Origin: Przewalskia tangutica | Lineage: Eukaryota > Streptophyta > Magnoliopsida > Solanales > Solanaceae | Assembly (NCBI GenBank): GCA_029844215.1 | Contig: CM056736.1 | Span: forward strand, 54,931,562-54,995,561 | DNA length: 64,000 nt | Direction of reading: 5' to 3' | Program-made: the position numbers and the translations under genes | Notes under the pieces: model-generated | Database searches by the model: none | Seen by the model: only the letters and a program-made list of their open reading frames with translations | Told to the model about the DNA's origin: nothing | In this document: positions 46,201 through 56,052 of the stretch, one piece after another | Layout: every line of letters starts with the position of its first letter | Numbering within the stretch: position 1 is the first letter of the stretch

Positions 46201-46274
46201 ATCCTTAGAAAATTTTAAGTCTTACCCCCTTTCGTACGCTCTCAAACGCATGACCTGAACTACGGGGTGTAACA
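43224..46274 (-). mobile_element. 5' LTR of the gag-only element
   Basis: The minus strand runs from TGTTACACCCCGTAG (46274) to GTCGTGACA (43224) and is the partner of 38385-41427. It includes the six-unit array (43995-44315), the dyad GTACG-TCTAC-CGTAC (44967-44981) and the paired 'cataaag..gttataac' repeats. Confidence 0.93.
43995..44315. repeat. LTR-internal tandem array, six units of 53-55 bp
   Basis: Unit starts (ggtat.acg) fall at 43995, 44050, 44105, 44159, 44212 and 44266. Each unit contains ggggcttgcccc-like palindromic sequence. It is the partner of the array at 39162-39468. Confidence 0.88.
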
Positions 46275-46468
46275 GTAAGGTTAATGGGCATATTGCTATG
46301 ATTATAGGTGGAAGTAGTAGATGAGACGCATCTTGATATTGAGTTGGCTAGTTTGACTAAAAGGTATGTTAAGACAATTCCTTCTTTCTTTTGGCATGTT
46401 CTGCGTATGAACTATAGTTGTGGTATTGTTTCTTAAGTTATTCTACTCTTAGAAGTTAAGGAATATTC
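46275..46468 (+). mobile_element. 5' LTR of the 36589-59867 element, middle part
   Basis: It begins with the duplicated gtaag and continues the LTR ('gttaatgggcatattgc'), matching 57840-58034. It ends in gaatattc, where the solo LTR entered. Confidence 0.92.
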
Positions 46469-49032
46469 TGTTACACCCCGGAAATTTCCAGAATAGGTTT
46501 ATAAGAACATACGTAAGAACTCAAAAATGTTAAGATTTGAGACGAGTAAAAATTTATCGGAATTTTGGAATTTGTCGGAAAACGAAATATTGCGACGAAC
46601 GGGAGGGCGACACGTGTCACCCCCTTAGTGGTCTTGGACGAAAATGGCATGGTTGAAATGGCCATTTGACCATAATTTAAAAGACCAAGTCTTGCAAAGG
46701 CAAGAGCTTGACATTGTTGACTAAGTCAAATGCCACTTGGCTTGATCCTTGTGAAAAACATCCTAACCACCCATTTGTTCTAATCTTGACCCTCCATCTT
46801 GTTATATATGTATACTAGTGCAAGACAAGCTTCTACACTTAGACAAATTTTACAAAAATCTTGAAGAACACTAATAGGTGCTCTCGGTTTTGCACTAGGG
46901 TTTCAAGAGAAAAAATTTGTTTGTTGTCCAATAATCTCCCCACTTTAAACCAAGGTTCCTAAGGGTATTGTAAGGGTATCTCAATAGAAAGATCCCAGAA
47001 AAATGGCGTTTTCGTATTAGTCGCAAGGCAGAAAGTTGGAGTTCTTCAACTTTGAAGTTGGAACTTGAAGATAAGTTCTTCATAAGCTTCTAAGGGTTTC
47101 TTGGAGTGGATTGTAACGTCGAAAGGAGGAGCTAAAGTTGCTAAGGATCGACTTGTGATCTTGGATCATATTTGGGCTAATTGAGGTATAACCTTCATTT
47201 TACTTTTGTAATTGAAAATTTCATGTTATGATAAGTTATAAGTGATCATGTGATATGTGTTATTTAAGTTTGATAAGTGTTATGGAAATTTGGAAGCTCA
47301 AATCCAAAAATGACATGTTTAGTCATTTGAAATCGAAATACAATTTGGTCGATAATTAGAATCGTCGCATGTTATCTACTTGAAGATTATAGTTGTTATA
47401 ATCAATTGCGGCCTTATAACATGTTATACTAAACAACTTGGATTGAAAAGAAATTGGAAGAAGAATTGGTATTGTTGCCCTAATTGCCGAATTGACATTG
47501 TAGTTTAGACTAGTTTGTTATATATTGTTGTGATGAATTTTACATGTCTTGATTAAGCATGTAATCCCCTATTGTTAACTACTTTGTTGGGCCTTAAATG
47601 TGGCATGTTTGGTTATTGAATTCGGCCTTGAAAAAGGTGGCAAAGTATGTAGAAACAAAGGAAGTGCTGTCCGATTTTCCGTAGAATTTAGTGACTTTGC
47701 ACTTGGAATATTCTACGTTTGAAGTAAGAAGTTAATAGACGTATTATGGTCATTATAGGTTGACATACTACGTACGGCGAATTGGACTTAGAAAGTGGAT
47801 TAAACCGAAGAGGTATGTGGAACTTTCTTATCTCTTGAGCATGAATAAGTTGTAAATGTATAGTACGGTAGACGTATAAGATTTTGACAATCTAGGTCCA
47901 TTTGATATCCTTGGCTTATTTTAAGAATATCCAAGTTGATTGAGTTAGGGAATTAACTCACTTGTTTAAATATTAAGGATATCTTGGTTTTCAAAAGTTA
48001 AGAGACTTTAAGTATGTTGAAAGTATTATTGATACTTGTTTTGTTGGAAAGTTTAAGTCTCTTGGTTATAAAGAAGTATGTAAGTTGCTAATGTATAAAG
48101 CTAGTATAACGACTTTATGGGAAGTTGGTTATAATAGCTTTTTGGAAAGTTAAAAAGAGTGGTTTACTCTAAGTAATTTAAGTATGTTAAATGACTTGAA
48201 ATAACAAAAGGCAAATTGATTTAAAGGCATCAATTGCTTAAGGTTTTAAAAGAAAGAAGTCACTTGATTTAGAAGCCCAAAAATGTATTTTTATAAAAAG
48301 GTATTGTGACTTGTCTTAAAATGTAGTTATGACTTGATACTACGGTTATTAGTATCTTGGAAGTTTTATATGAAAATGAGTCATTTTAAAAGAATTGAAG
48401 TACGTAGTACTTTGGGTTAAACTCCCGGATTTATAATAACACGTTAGTGCCTTAAGTAAACTAAAATGAGAGTGTATATGAATAAGGCTAATAAGAAGTT
48501 AGGGGGATTTCTTAACTTGCTTATTTATTGTATGATAAGCCGGTAGTGCTTATGTTATGTATGATAAGCCGGTAGGGCTTATGTTATGTATGATGGCCGG
48601 TTGAGATAGGGTAAGAGTATAAATGAGGGGTAAACTGTTATACCCCGTATTTTCAGAGTATGTACGTAAGGACGTACGTAGAAAAGTTTGGGCTTTAAAG
48701 TAGGCTTGGCCAAAAAATTATTGTGCACAACACCCGGTTAGAGTCGTTTTTCGACGAAACGTTTTACACAACTTGCGAAGGGAAAATTCCGGCTATGTCA
48801 TTTTTATTTTTTGGGGATTTTTCCGAGAGACGAAACATTTTGGACCAACGAGAGGGCGACACTTGGCACCCTCTCATTGGTGGACTTGTGGGCGGTATTG
48901 AGCCGAAATGGAGCATTGGGGTTGGTAGGATATTTTGTGTAGTTGTTGTGCAAGTGGGACCCACACACACTTGTCCAAATCTTGACCTTACACTTGCCTA
49001 CTACTTGGCATGATCTTGGCCCTTGATTGTCC

Positions 49033-49040
49033 TATAAATA
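49033..49040 (+). promoter_or_regulatory. LTR TATA box
   Basis: CCTATAAATACCCC lies about 400 bp from the LTR start, in the same place as in the two minus-strand relatives. It is the likely core promoter of this LTR family. Confidence 0.65.
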
Positions 49041-49969
49041 CCCCCCCTAACTTGAAGACTTCTTCATCCCAAAAATTGTTCTAAGTCTTGAAAGCTCTTC
49101 TTCCCCCCTTTTGTGTTGATGTCTCGTCCTAGCCTCCCCCTCCCCCCTTGGTGAGGCCCCTTGGCCGAGAGCCCCTCCCCCCTTGGCCGAGAGTACCCCC
49201 CCTCCTAGTGGGGTTGGCCGAGGGGTATACACCCCCCTTGTGGTGTTGTCTCGTATAAATACCCCCCTCTTGGTAGAAATACTCTCCAAGTATTGTTACT
49301 ATACCCAAAATACCTTAGCCGTATACCTTGTAGTATTCCAAAGATACCTCTATACGTAGAGCCCGGAAATACTACCTTATGTCCTTTTTATCTCAAACCG
49401 AACCCTAAGGAAAAATCTCCATAGTTGGTTGGAGTATTAAGAAGAAGTTGCGTAGAACTTCTAAGGGTTGTTTGGAGCGGGTTGGAGCACCCGGAGTAGG
49501 AGCTAAACGTTGCTAAGGACCGACATTTATACTTGGATAATTATGGGCTTATCGAGGTAAATATCTTGTCTCCCTTTTGTAATTAAGTGTACATACTATT
49601 GACGTATAGGAATATGTATAAGTATATACAAGGAAAGTATATAAGAAGGGAAATGAACTGTACTTACATAGGACTGTATTACAGTAGAATTGTGAAGTTT
49701 GACGGGTAGGGAAGTACTGCCCAATTTTTCCGTAGAATCTTGTATCTAGATTTATTCTACCGAGTAGTCTAGGCTTTGATAGACTTGTATAACCTTTATA
49801 GGTTGAATGTTCTGTGAGTAGCATGTGCTACTTAAAAGGTGGACGAGGCTAGCCGGGTTATAGCCGTGGAGCGATTTGCTAATAGTCGATAATCGTCGCG
49901 AGGTATGTGATTCTTCCTATACTCTTGAGCATGAAGTATTTTAAAGGAATATATATATATATATATATA

Positions 49970-50045
49970 GTACGGTAGACGTACGTGTGGCAATGTCTTT
50001 TGACTTAAGCCTGAATAATATATATATGTAGTACGGTAGACGTAC
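49970..50045 (+). promoter_or_regulatory. Duplicated GTACG-N5-CGTAC dyad
   Basis: GTACGGTAGACGTAC occurs at 49970-49984 and again at 50031-50045, both preceded by AT dinucleotide runs. Sister LTRs have one copy (5902, 11706, 40127, 44967), and a one-mismatch form is at 47863. The function is unknown. Confidence 0.6.
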
Positions 50046-52084
50046 GTATGTTAATTGAACGTAGTTGTACGGCAATGTCTTTTGACTTAAGCCTGAATAA
50101 TAAGAATTTTGAAGTATTTCAAAAGAATTAAGAACCGTTTTTGAAAGAAGAGTAATACTTGTTTTTAAAAAAAAGCTTAAGAGTTATACTAGCTTTATGG
50201 GAAGTTAGGTATAACGGCTTAGAAAGATTAAAAGAATGGTTTATTGATTTTTAGAAGTTAAGAGACTTGATCTTAAAAGATAAGAGACTTGACTTAATTA
50301 AATTAATATGAATTTTGTGAAACCTCATTCGTGAGTAATGAGTACTTGGTTTTTTAAAAAGGAATAATGTTTTACTGATTTCGGAAATCAGGATGTGTAT
50401 CGACAAACCACTGCAGCGTTAATAAAGGGAAATGTTTTGATTAATGAAGTATTAGTAAAACCAGTAGAAACCTCCATCTGCATAGAAGCTAAGATGAGAC
50501 AAAATGATATTACATTTCCTAGATCATGGCTGCTTAATAAGATTGATTATGAACATGAATAACCTACTCACATATAAGGCATATGTTTCTCAGATTGTTT
50601 AAAAGAGAATTATATTCTTAAATGAATAAGACTACGAACTACGAAACCTTTCTAAAATAAGAAACGTGAACATTTGAAATTAGGCAAACTTGAACGTTTG
50701 GAAAATAATGTTGTTACTTGATTTTACAAAGGGAAGTGTTTTGGTTTACTTAAAAAGACAGTCACTCTATTTTATACTACGGGTATTGTGTGACTTCTGT
50801 GAAAGAAACAGATCTTTTAAGAGTTAATGTATGAAGTACTTTGGGGATAGATACCCGAACTTGTTAGCATAAAGTACCTTGTGTGAATAACTTGATTGTG
50901 TTGGTTTGTGATAGCCTTGTAATACTTTCTTGTTGATTTGATAAGTAAACATGTTAGGATGCTACGTGTGTTAGTATCTTGTGATTGTTATGAAAGGGGG
51001 TCATTCTTGTTGTGCTTACGTTGTTAAACGTTAAGCCCGTTGTACTGTTATTGTATCACATACCCCCTTGACTTATTATACCGAGGGCTTGCCACCCTTG
51101 ATGCGGGTCTATACGGCCTATGCGGTGCGTGAGACTACGCGAGCAGCGGTATGCTGGCGATTGATCATTCCGGTGTTTAGCCCGACGGGGATGCCCTATG
51201 CGTCCATGGGACTATGCGGTCTTTTGAGACTATGCGGCCGCGGTAGTCAGCGGATACCGGGGTTAAGCGCCTCCGATGCGGGTATACCTCGGTGATGCAG
51301 GACCATGATTCGAGGAATACCTCATGCGGTTCGTGTGTGACCTATGAGAAGTCGGTAAGTTCGAGGATAGACGCGCACATCGATATCGCGGGCGAGTGGC
51401 CAGCTTCGATCATGTGGTGCGGTCTAGAAAGACCTCATGATACAGTTTATGGCATTTTTGGTACTGTGGGTCTTAGTAGTCGGCTATGCCTTCATACTTA
51501 CCCCGTACGGTTCTATTGTGATGACTTTGAGGGCGTGAGTCCCTGACTTGACATGACTGCTTATTTATTGTGAACTGTAGTTTGGTTATCATACATGTCT
51601 CCTGCTTTATATAGACTACTATGATTTCATTTACAATGTTTATTTTCAGTTTCACATACTTGGTACCAGATCGACCTCTTCGGGCCGCGTTCATGCCGCA
51701 GTAAAGGTACACCGCCGCGTTGATCCTCGCTCTTAGGGTCACAGTCACTTTTGGGAAGCTCCGTTTCTCGAGGCTTATCGATGTATAGTCCTCGTCGTTG
51801 TAGGTACTTACATTCGTGGTATGGCGGCCCCGTCCCGCCATTGTTGTCATATCATTCTTAAGTGCGTAGTTACATTGCGGCGCACTGCGAAAGGGATGTA
51901 AATGCTCAAATTGTTATTTATATATATACCGAAGGTAACTGCTTTGGTTAGCTGCTTTCTTATTTCACTGTCTTATTACATTGGTTTCGTGTATTGTCTT
52001 TATATTCCGCTGATTTCTCTGATGTATGACTACTTGGGTGCCCGGGTAAGGCACCAGTCACGGGCCCCGGAACGGGTCGTGACA

Positions 52085-52245
52085 TAAACCCCCAAGATCG
52101 TTATACCACCTTCTCCTGGGTAAGAGTATAAATGAGGGGTAAACCCCCAAGATCGTTATACCACCTGCTTCAGGGTAAGAGTATAAATGAGGGGTAAATC
52201 CCCAAGATCGTTATACCACCTGTTCCGTGGATTTGCTACCCACGA
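52085..52245. repeat. Right half of the interrupted 54 bp array
   Basis: Three units 'cccaagatcgttataccacct' spaced by 'gggtaagagtataaatgagggg' continue the array whose left part is at about 48590-48635. The taaac duplication comes from the unit itself. Confidence 0.8.
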
Positions 52246-52962
52246 TGCGAGGAATACCTCACGCGAGTCCTTATGGGCTTATGCGGGTGAAATAGTCTCA
52301 TGCGCGGTACATGACTATGCGAGAATACCTCACGCGGGTCCACACGACCTACGCGGGTGAAATAGTCCCGGAGTTGGATTGCTTAATGATATCTGCGGCG
52401 GGTGGGCTCGCTTTGATCGCGAGCTTCCTATTTTTATGTTGTAAGTATACTTTTGATTACTCTCATTGTTAGTAAGGCCTCGGTAATCGTTAATTGAGTT
52501 ATCATACCGCTCCGCTTTATTATAGACTTATGATTTCATTACAAGATTTCGCTTCACATATTTGGTACATGTTGTCATCGACCTCCTTCGGGCCGCGTTC
52601 ATGCCGCAGTAGTACGTTGCTGATCCTCGCTCTTGGATCACTGCTCACCGTTGAAGCTCTTTTATTCGGAGGCTTATCCTGGTATTGTCGGTTGTTGTAC
52701 ATTCGTGGTATGGCGAGCCTGTCCCTTGAGTTGTTATTCTTAGAGGTCTGTAGTCACATTTGTGGATTGGGTTGTAAAAGAAAAAAAAATGTACTGTTCT
52801 ATTACGTATATTTTACGGAAGGTGGCCTTATCGGCTAGCCTGTTGTTATTTTATGTTTAAGCATTTTATAAGTCATGTATGTTCCGCTGCTATTCTCTGA
52901 TGTATACCAAAAGGGGTGCCCAGGTAGGGCACCAGTCGCGGGCCCGGAGTCGGGTAGTGACA

Positions 52963-54808
52963 TATTCGTGCTATAGATTCTAAGCTAAAACATGTCTAAG
53001 TTGTCCCTAAGTCCTTATTAAGGCATATGGGTAAGATGTTGGTATCCATGAGAGTTTGTAGTAAGCACTGAAGCCAATTTGACTCTGCAAATCCAAAGTA
53101 ACTAATAAATATTAAACGCTGGAACTGGTTTAATAAATAAGAAGGTATATTTTTAAATAAACATGTTAAAATAAGTCATTGCAGCATTACGTAAATAAAG
53201 TATCGACAAACAATTATACTAAAAATGATTAGAATTCCATCTGCATAGAAACTACGATAGAACCAATTTGTTTTACATTTTCTAGTTCACAACTGATTAG
53301 ATAAGATCACTATAAAAATATAACCTACTAACGGTGCGTATAATGAATTAATTAAGCAATTAGGATCTGTTATCACCAATCAGATAATTCCATAATGTTA
53401 ACCAGAAAAGCAAGGACCTTACTATCATCCAATAAATTCCGGAAATGTTTATTGTCACTCATGCATTCATATTTTACCCAGGACGATATGATATGAGTTT
53501 ATACAGACGACAAACTGTATGTGAGACTATCCTTTTCTTCTTTGGCATGATTTTGTGAAAATCTTTCTTCTTTCTTTTGACATGGTTTTAATGAAAGTAC
53601 GACGGACGTACATGATTCCTTCAAAGTCTAGTTTTAATAAAATAATGATTCATGATATGATCATGCCTTGATTTTCTAAAGGATAGTTTAGTTTACTTAT
53701 TCCATTGAGTCTTATATGACGATTTAAAATGCATATGATTATTCCATTGGGTCTATATGATGATTTAAAATGCATAAGATTATTCCATGGCGTCTCAGAT
53801 GATGGTTTTTATTGCATATGGGTTCTCATGATATTCTATTTGTGTAAGTTGTGATTTTATGTTATATGGATGGTGTTACGAGAACCGAGTCTCAGAATGG
53901 GTCGGGTAGCTATATTCATGGAAAATGAGGACCGAGTCCCAGAATGGGCCGGGTAGTTATATGTACAGAAAATGAGGACCGAGTCCCTGAATGGGCCGGG
54001 TAGTTATATGTACGCAGTATGAGGACCGAGTCCCAGAATGGGCCGGGTAGTTATATGTATAAAGCATGAGGACCGAGTCCCAGGATGGGCCGGGTAGTTA
54101 TATGTGTACGGAGATGATCTTGATTATGATGATTGTTAGACATGCACGCCTTTCTTTTCATATGGTACAGTTGCATTGGTATCTCTGATTTTTCATATAT
54201 GTTTCATGTATCTTCTGGCCAGTTACAATCCTCCTTACAGTAGTTCATGTTTTACATACTCAGTACATTATTTCGCATCGACCCCCTTTCTCGATTTGCG
54301 TTCATGCCCGCAGGTTCAGGTGTTCAGATAGGTGACCGCCAGTCTAGGATTTCTGTACAGCAGTTGGAGAGCTCATTTGTTCCGGAGCCAGCTATTTTGG
54401 TACAGACCTTTATCTTTCCGACTTAGGCATATTTTGGGCACGACGGGGTCCTGTCCCGTCATATGTCAGTATTACACTCTGCAGGTGCAGAAGCGATTGT
54501 GGGTTGGACGTTTGTACCTTGTTTTGGGTTTTGATGTTGTTATCTAGTGGCAGCCTTGCCGGCTTGCTTATTTTGATTTATGCCTTTGTGCACGTGATGT
54601 TGGTTGGTGGCAGCCTAGTCGGCTAGCCTATTATGACTGTTGTTTTGTTGTTGTTTTGGCGCGCTTCGCTCGCCCGTTTTAGGGATAGGTTGTAAAAGCA
54701 GCGTTGTGCTGCCGAAATTTCTGTAGATATCTGTATTAAATGGATTAAGAGTGACAGGTCGATGTGACGCCCAATTAGGGCGTTAGTCGCGTCGGTCGGG
54801 TCGTGGCA
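52963..54808 (+). mobile_element. 5' LTR of the 36589-59867 element, last part
   Basis: It begins with the duplicated tattc, matches 58030-59867, and ends GGTCGTGGCA (the partner ends GTGACA). It contains the 47 bp array, a GTACG-ACGGA-CGTAC dyad (53597-53611) and repeated 'ggcagccttgccggcttg'-like segments (54548-54660). Confidence 0.92.
53880..54104. repeat. 47 bp tandem repeat, five units
   Basis: 'ccgagt' recurs at 53885, 53932, 53979, 54026 and 54073, an exact 47 bp period. The unit core is gaggaccgagtcccagaat followed by gggccgggtag and contains the inverted repeats GGAC-CGA-GTCC and CCC-AGAAT-GGG. The partner array is 58940-59164. Confidence 0.92.
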
Positions 54809-56052
54809 TGAGTGGTATCGAGCGATTAGTCTCGAATGTCTCTGACGCCGTGTCTAGTAGAGTCTTGTGTATGGGTATGTTGTGCACCATACTTATACGC
54901 AGGAGGCTGCCGGACATTTAGGATTGGTTTCTACTCTTTCATCTCGTAGATCGTGCAATAGAGCTATGTCATTAGGATAACCCCCCCTCTTCCTAATAAT
55001 TATTATGGTTGCAGCATGTCCCAAAGGAAGGCGACAATGGCCCGGAAGGGAAAAATCAGAGTTATTTGCACTTGACTTAGTGCATCAAGCCATAAGGGAA
55101 GTGGAAGAAATTGAATAAAGGTACAATGACCAGGTGTGGAGATGCTAGGTCAACGTCAGGTAATGTAATTCTTCAGAATTTTCTACGTACTGAATAAGGA
55201 AATAAGTTAACGATTCATCACTTAAGGGATGGTATTGTCAAGGATTGGAACTAGGAGTAATGTCTGAGATTACGTACGTATATTAGAATATGTTGGAATT
55301 ATAAAAAGTACGATAAGTAAGAAAAGAGTGAGCAAATGTTAAAAGAAACGAAGTTATTTATAATTACGAGTAGTGAGAAGATACAAGAAAAGTTTACATA
55401 GGACTTTGGTGTGTACATTCAATGATGAGGCTCTTAAAAGGGAACTGTGGATGGATATTAGAAGGCTATGTGGCCAGGTACAAGGTCCATAGGCAATAAT
55501 GAGTTATTTCCACCGGGTATTCAGGAGAAATGAAAGAGTGAAGTGTCATGTCTCTATGACGGTGATAAGGAATTTTAAGCAGTATATAGAAGTACTTACT
55601 AATCAAGTATGGGCTGATACTCTACGTGCTTCTAACAGTGCATTTCATGAAACCAAGCCTATATGATCATTAACTTGGAAATATTAGGTGGGAAGGAGGA
55701 ATAGGGATTCAGTACAGGGTCGGATACTTTGATATGAGAAGGGTGGAAAACAGATAAGAGAGGTACAAAGATATAGATGAATTCAACAAAGTGATAATAG
55801 ATATTCAGGGTAATGTAGCCAAAGTGACAACTGTTGATGCAACCTTCATGGTTAATAGGAGGTGATTTTAACACTATTGTGACAGATTTAGGAAAATATG
55901 GGAGGTTATTAGTCATAATTAATGAAGTTCAAGATTTTAGAGCTTATATGCAAAGTGGATAGTCATAAGTATAAAGGAGAATCTGCCGAAATTTTTCTAG
56001 CATAAGATTTATTATGAACATTCGAGGACGAATGTTTCTAAGGGGGGAAGGA
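54809..56052 (+). mobile_element. Coding-poor interior of the 36589-59867 element
   Basis: A primer site (TGGTATCGAGCG at 54813) is followed by a leader ('aggattggtttctactctttc') shared with the other del-like elements, and by a gag start at 55016 (MSQRKATMARKGKIRVICT, then stop). Roughly 800 bp follow without a long ORF. The end has 'gaacattcgaggacgaatgtt' and the purine tract aaggggggaagga (56040-56052). No gag core, protease or RT is seen. Confidence 0.85.
54813..54824 (+). other. Primer binding site (altered initiator tRNA-Met type)
   Basis: TGGTATCGAGCG lies four bases after the LTR end at 54808. Relative to TGGTATCAGAGC it lacks one A within CAGAG. Confidence 0.8.

Larger units (their letters stand above)
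38385..46274 (-). mobile_element. Complete gag-only LTR retrotransposon, TSD gtaag
   Basis: This 7890 bp element has two LTRs of 3043 and 3051 bp, a 1796 bp interior, a primer site, gag and a purine tract, all oriented on the minus strand. The duplication gtaag lies at 38380-38384 and 46275-46279, and the unoccupied site is preserved in the sister LTR at about 57843. There is no protease, RT, RNase H or integrase, and no room for them, so movement must have depended on another element's pol. It resembles the terminal-repeat, gag-carrying non-autonomous class (TR-GAG) described in plants. Confidence 0.95.
48636..52084 (+). mobile_element. Solo LTR of the del/Tekay-like family, TSD taaac (3.45 kb)
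   Basis: It starts TGTTATACCCCG and ends ACGGGTCGTGACA; taaac flanks both sides (48631-48635 and 52085-52089). It is the plus-strand counterpart of the LTR at 9675-13137, sharing long stretches. It carries a TATAAATA box (49033-49040), two copies of the GTACGGTAGACGTAC dyad (49970-49984 and 50031-50045), an AT dinucleotide run (about 49950-49968) and the 'gcggtatgc'-type region (51090-51480). It entered the 54 bp array of the older solo LTR. Confidence 0.95.
46469..52962 (+). mobile_element. Solo LTR with TSD tattc, split by another solo LTR
   Basis: It starts TGTTACACCCCGG and ends GGGTAGTGACA, with tattc on both sides (46464-46468 and 52963-52967). Removing the nested 48636-52084 leaves 3045 bp, matching the length of the gag-only element's LTRs, and the sequence is related to them in the opposite orientation. 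It contains paired 'cataaag/gttataa' repeats (about 48100-48150), a dyad with one mismatch (47863-47877) and the 54 bp array in reverse. There is no internal region. Confidence 0.93.

Noticed and set aside
49950..49970. AT dinucleotide microsatellite
   Set aside because: Short and common; noted only because it flanks the duplicated dyad.
46469..52962. Reading this block as a full element with two LTRs
   Set aside because: The inner 48636-52084 has its own duplication taaac, and the two outer parts join into one LTR length (3045 bp); it is one solo LTR inside another.
53880..54104. 47 bp repeats as a possible satellite or CRISPR
   Set aside because: The array is confined to the LTR, with five units in both LTRs; no spacers and no extended array.
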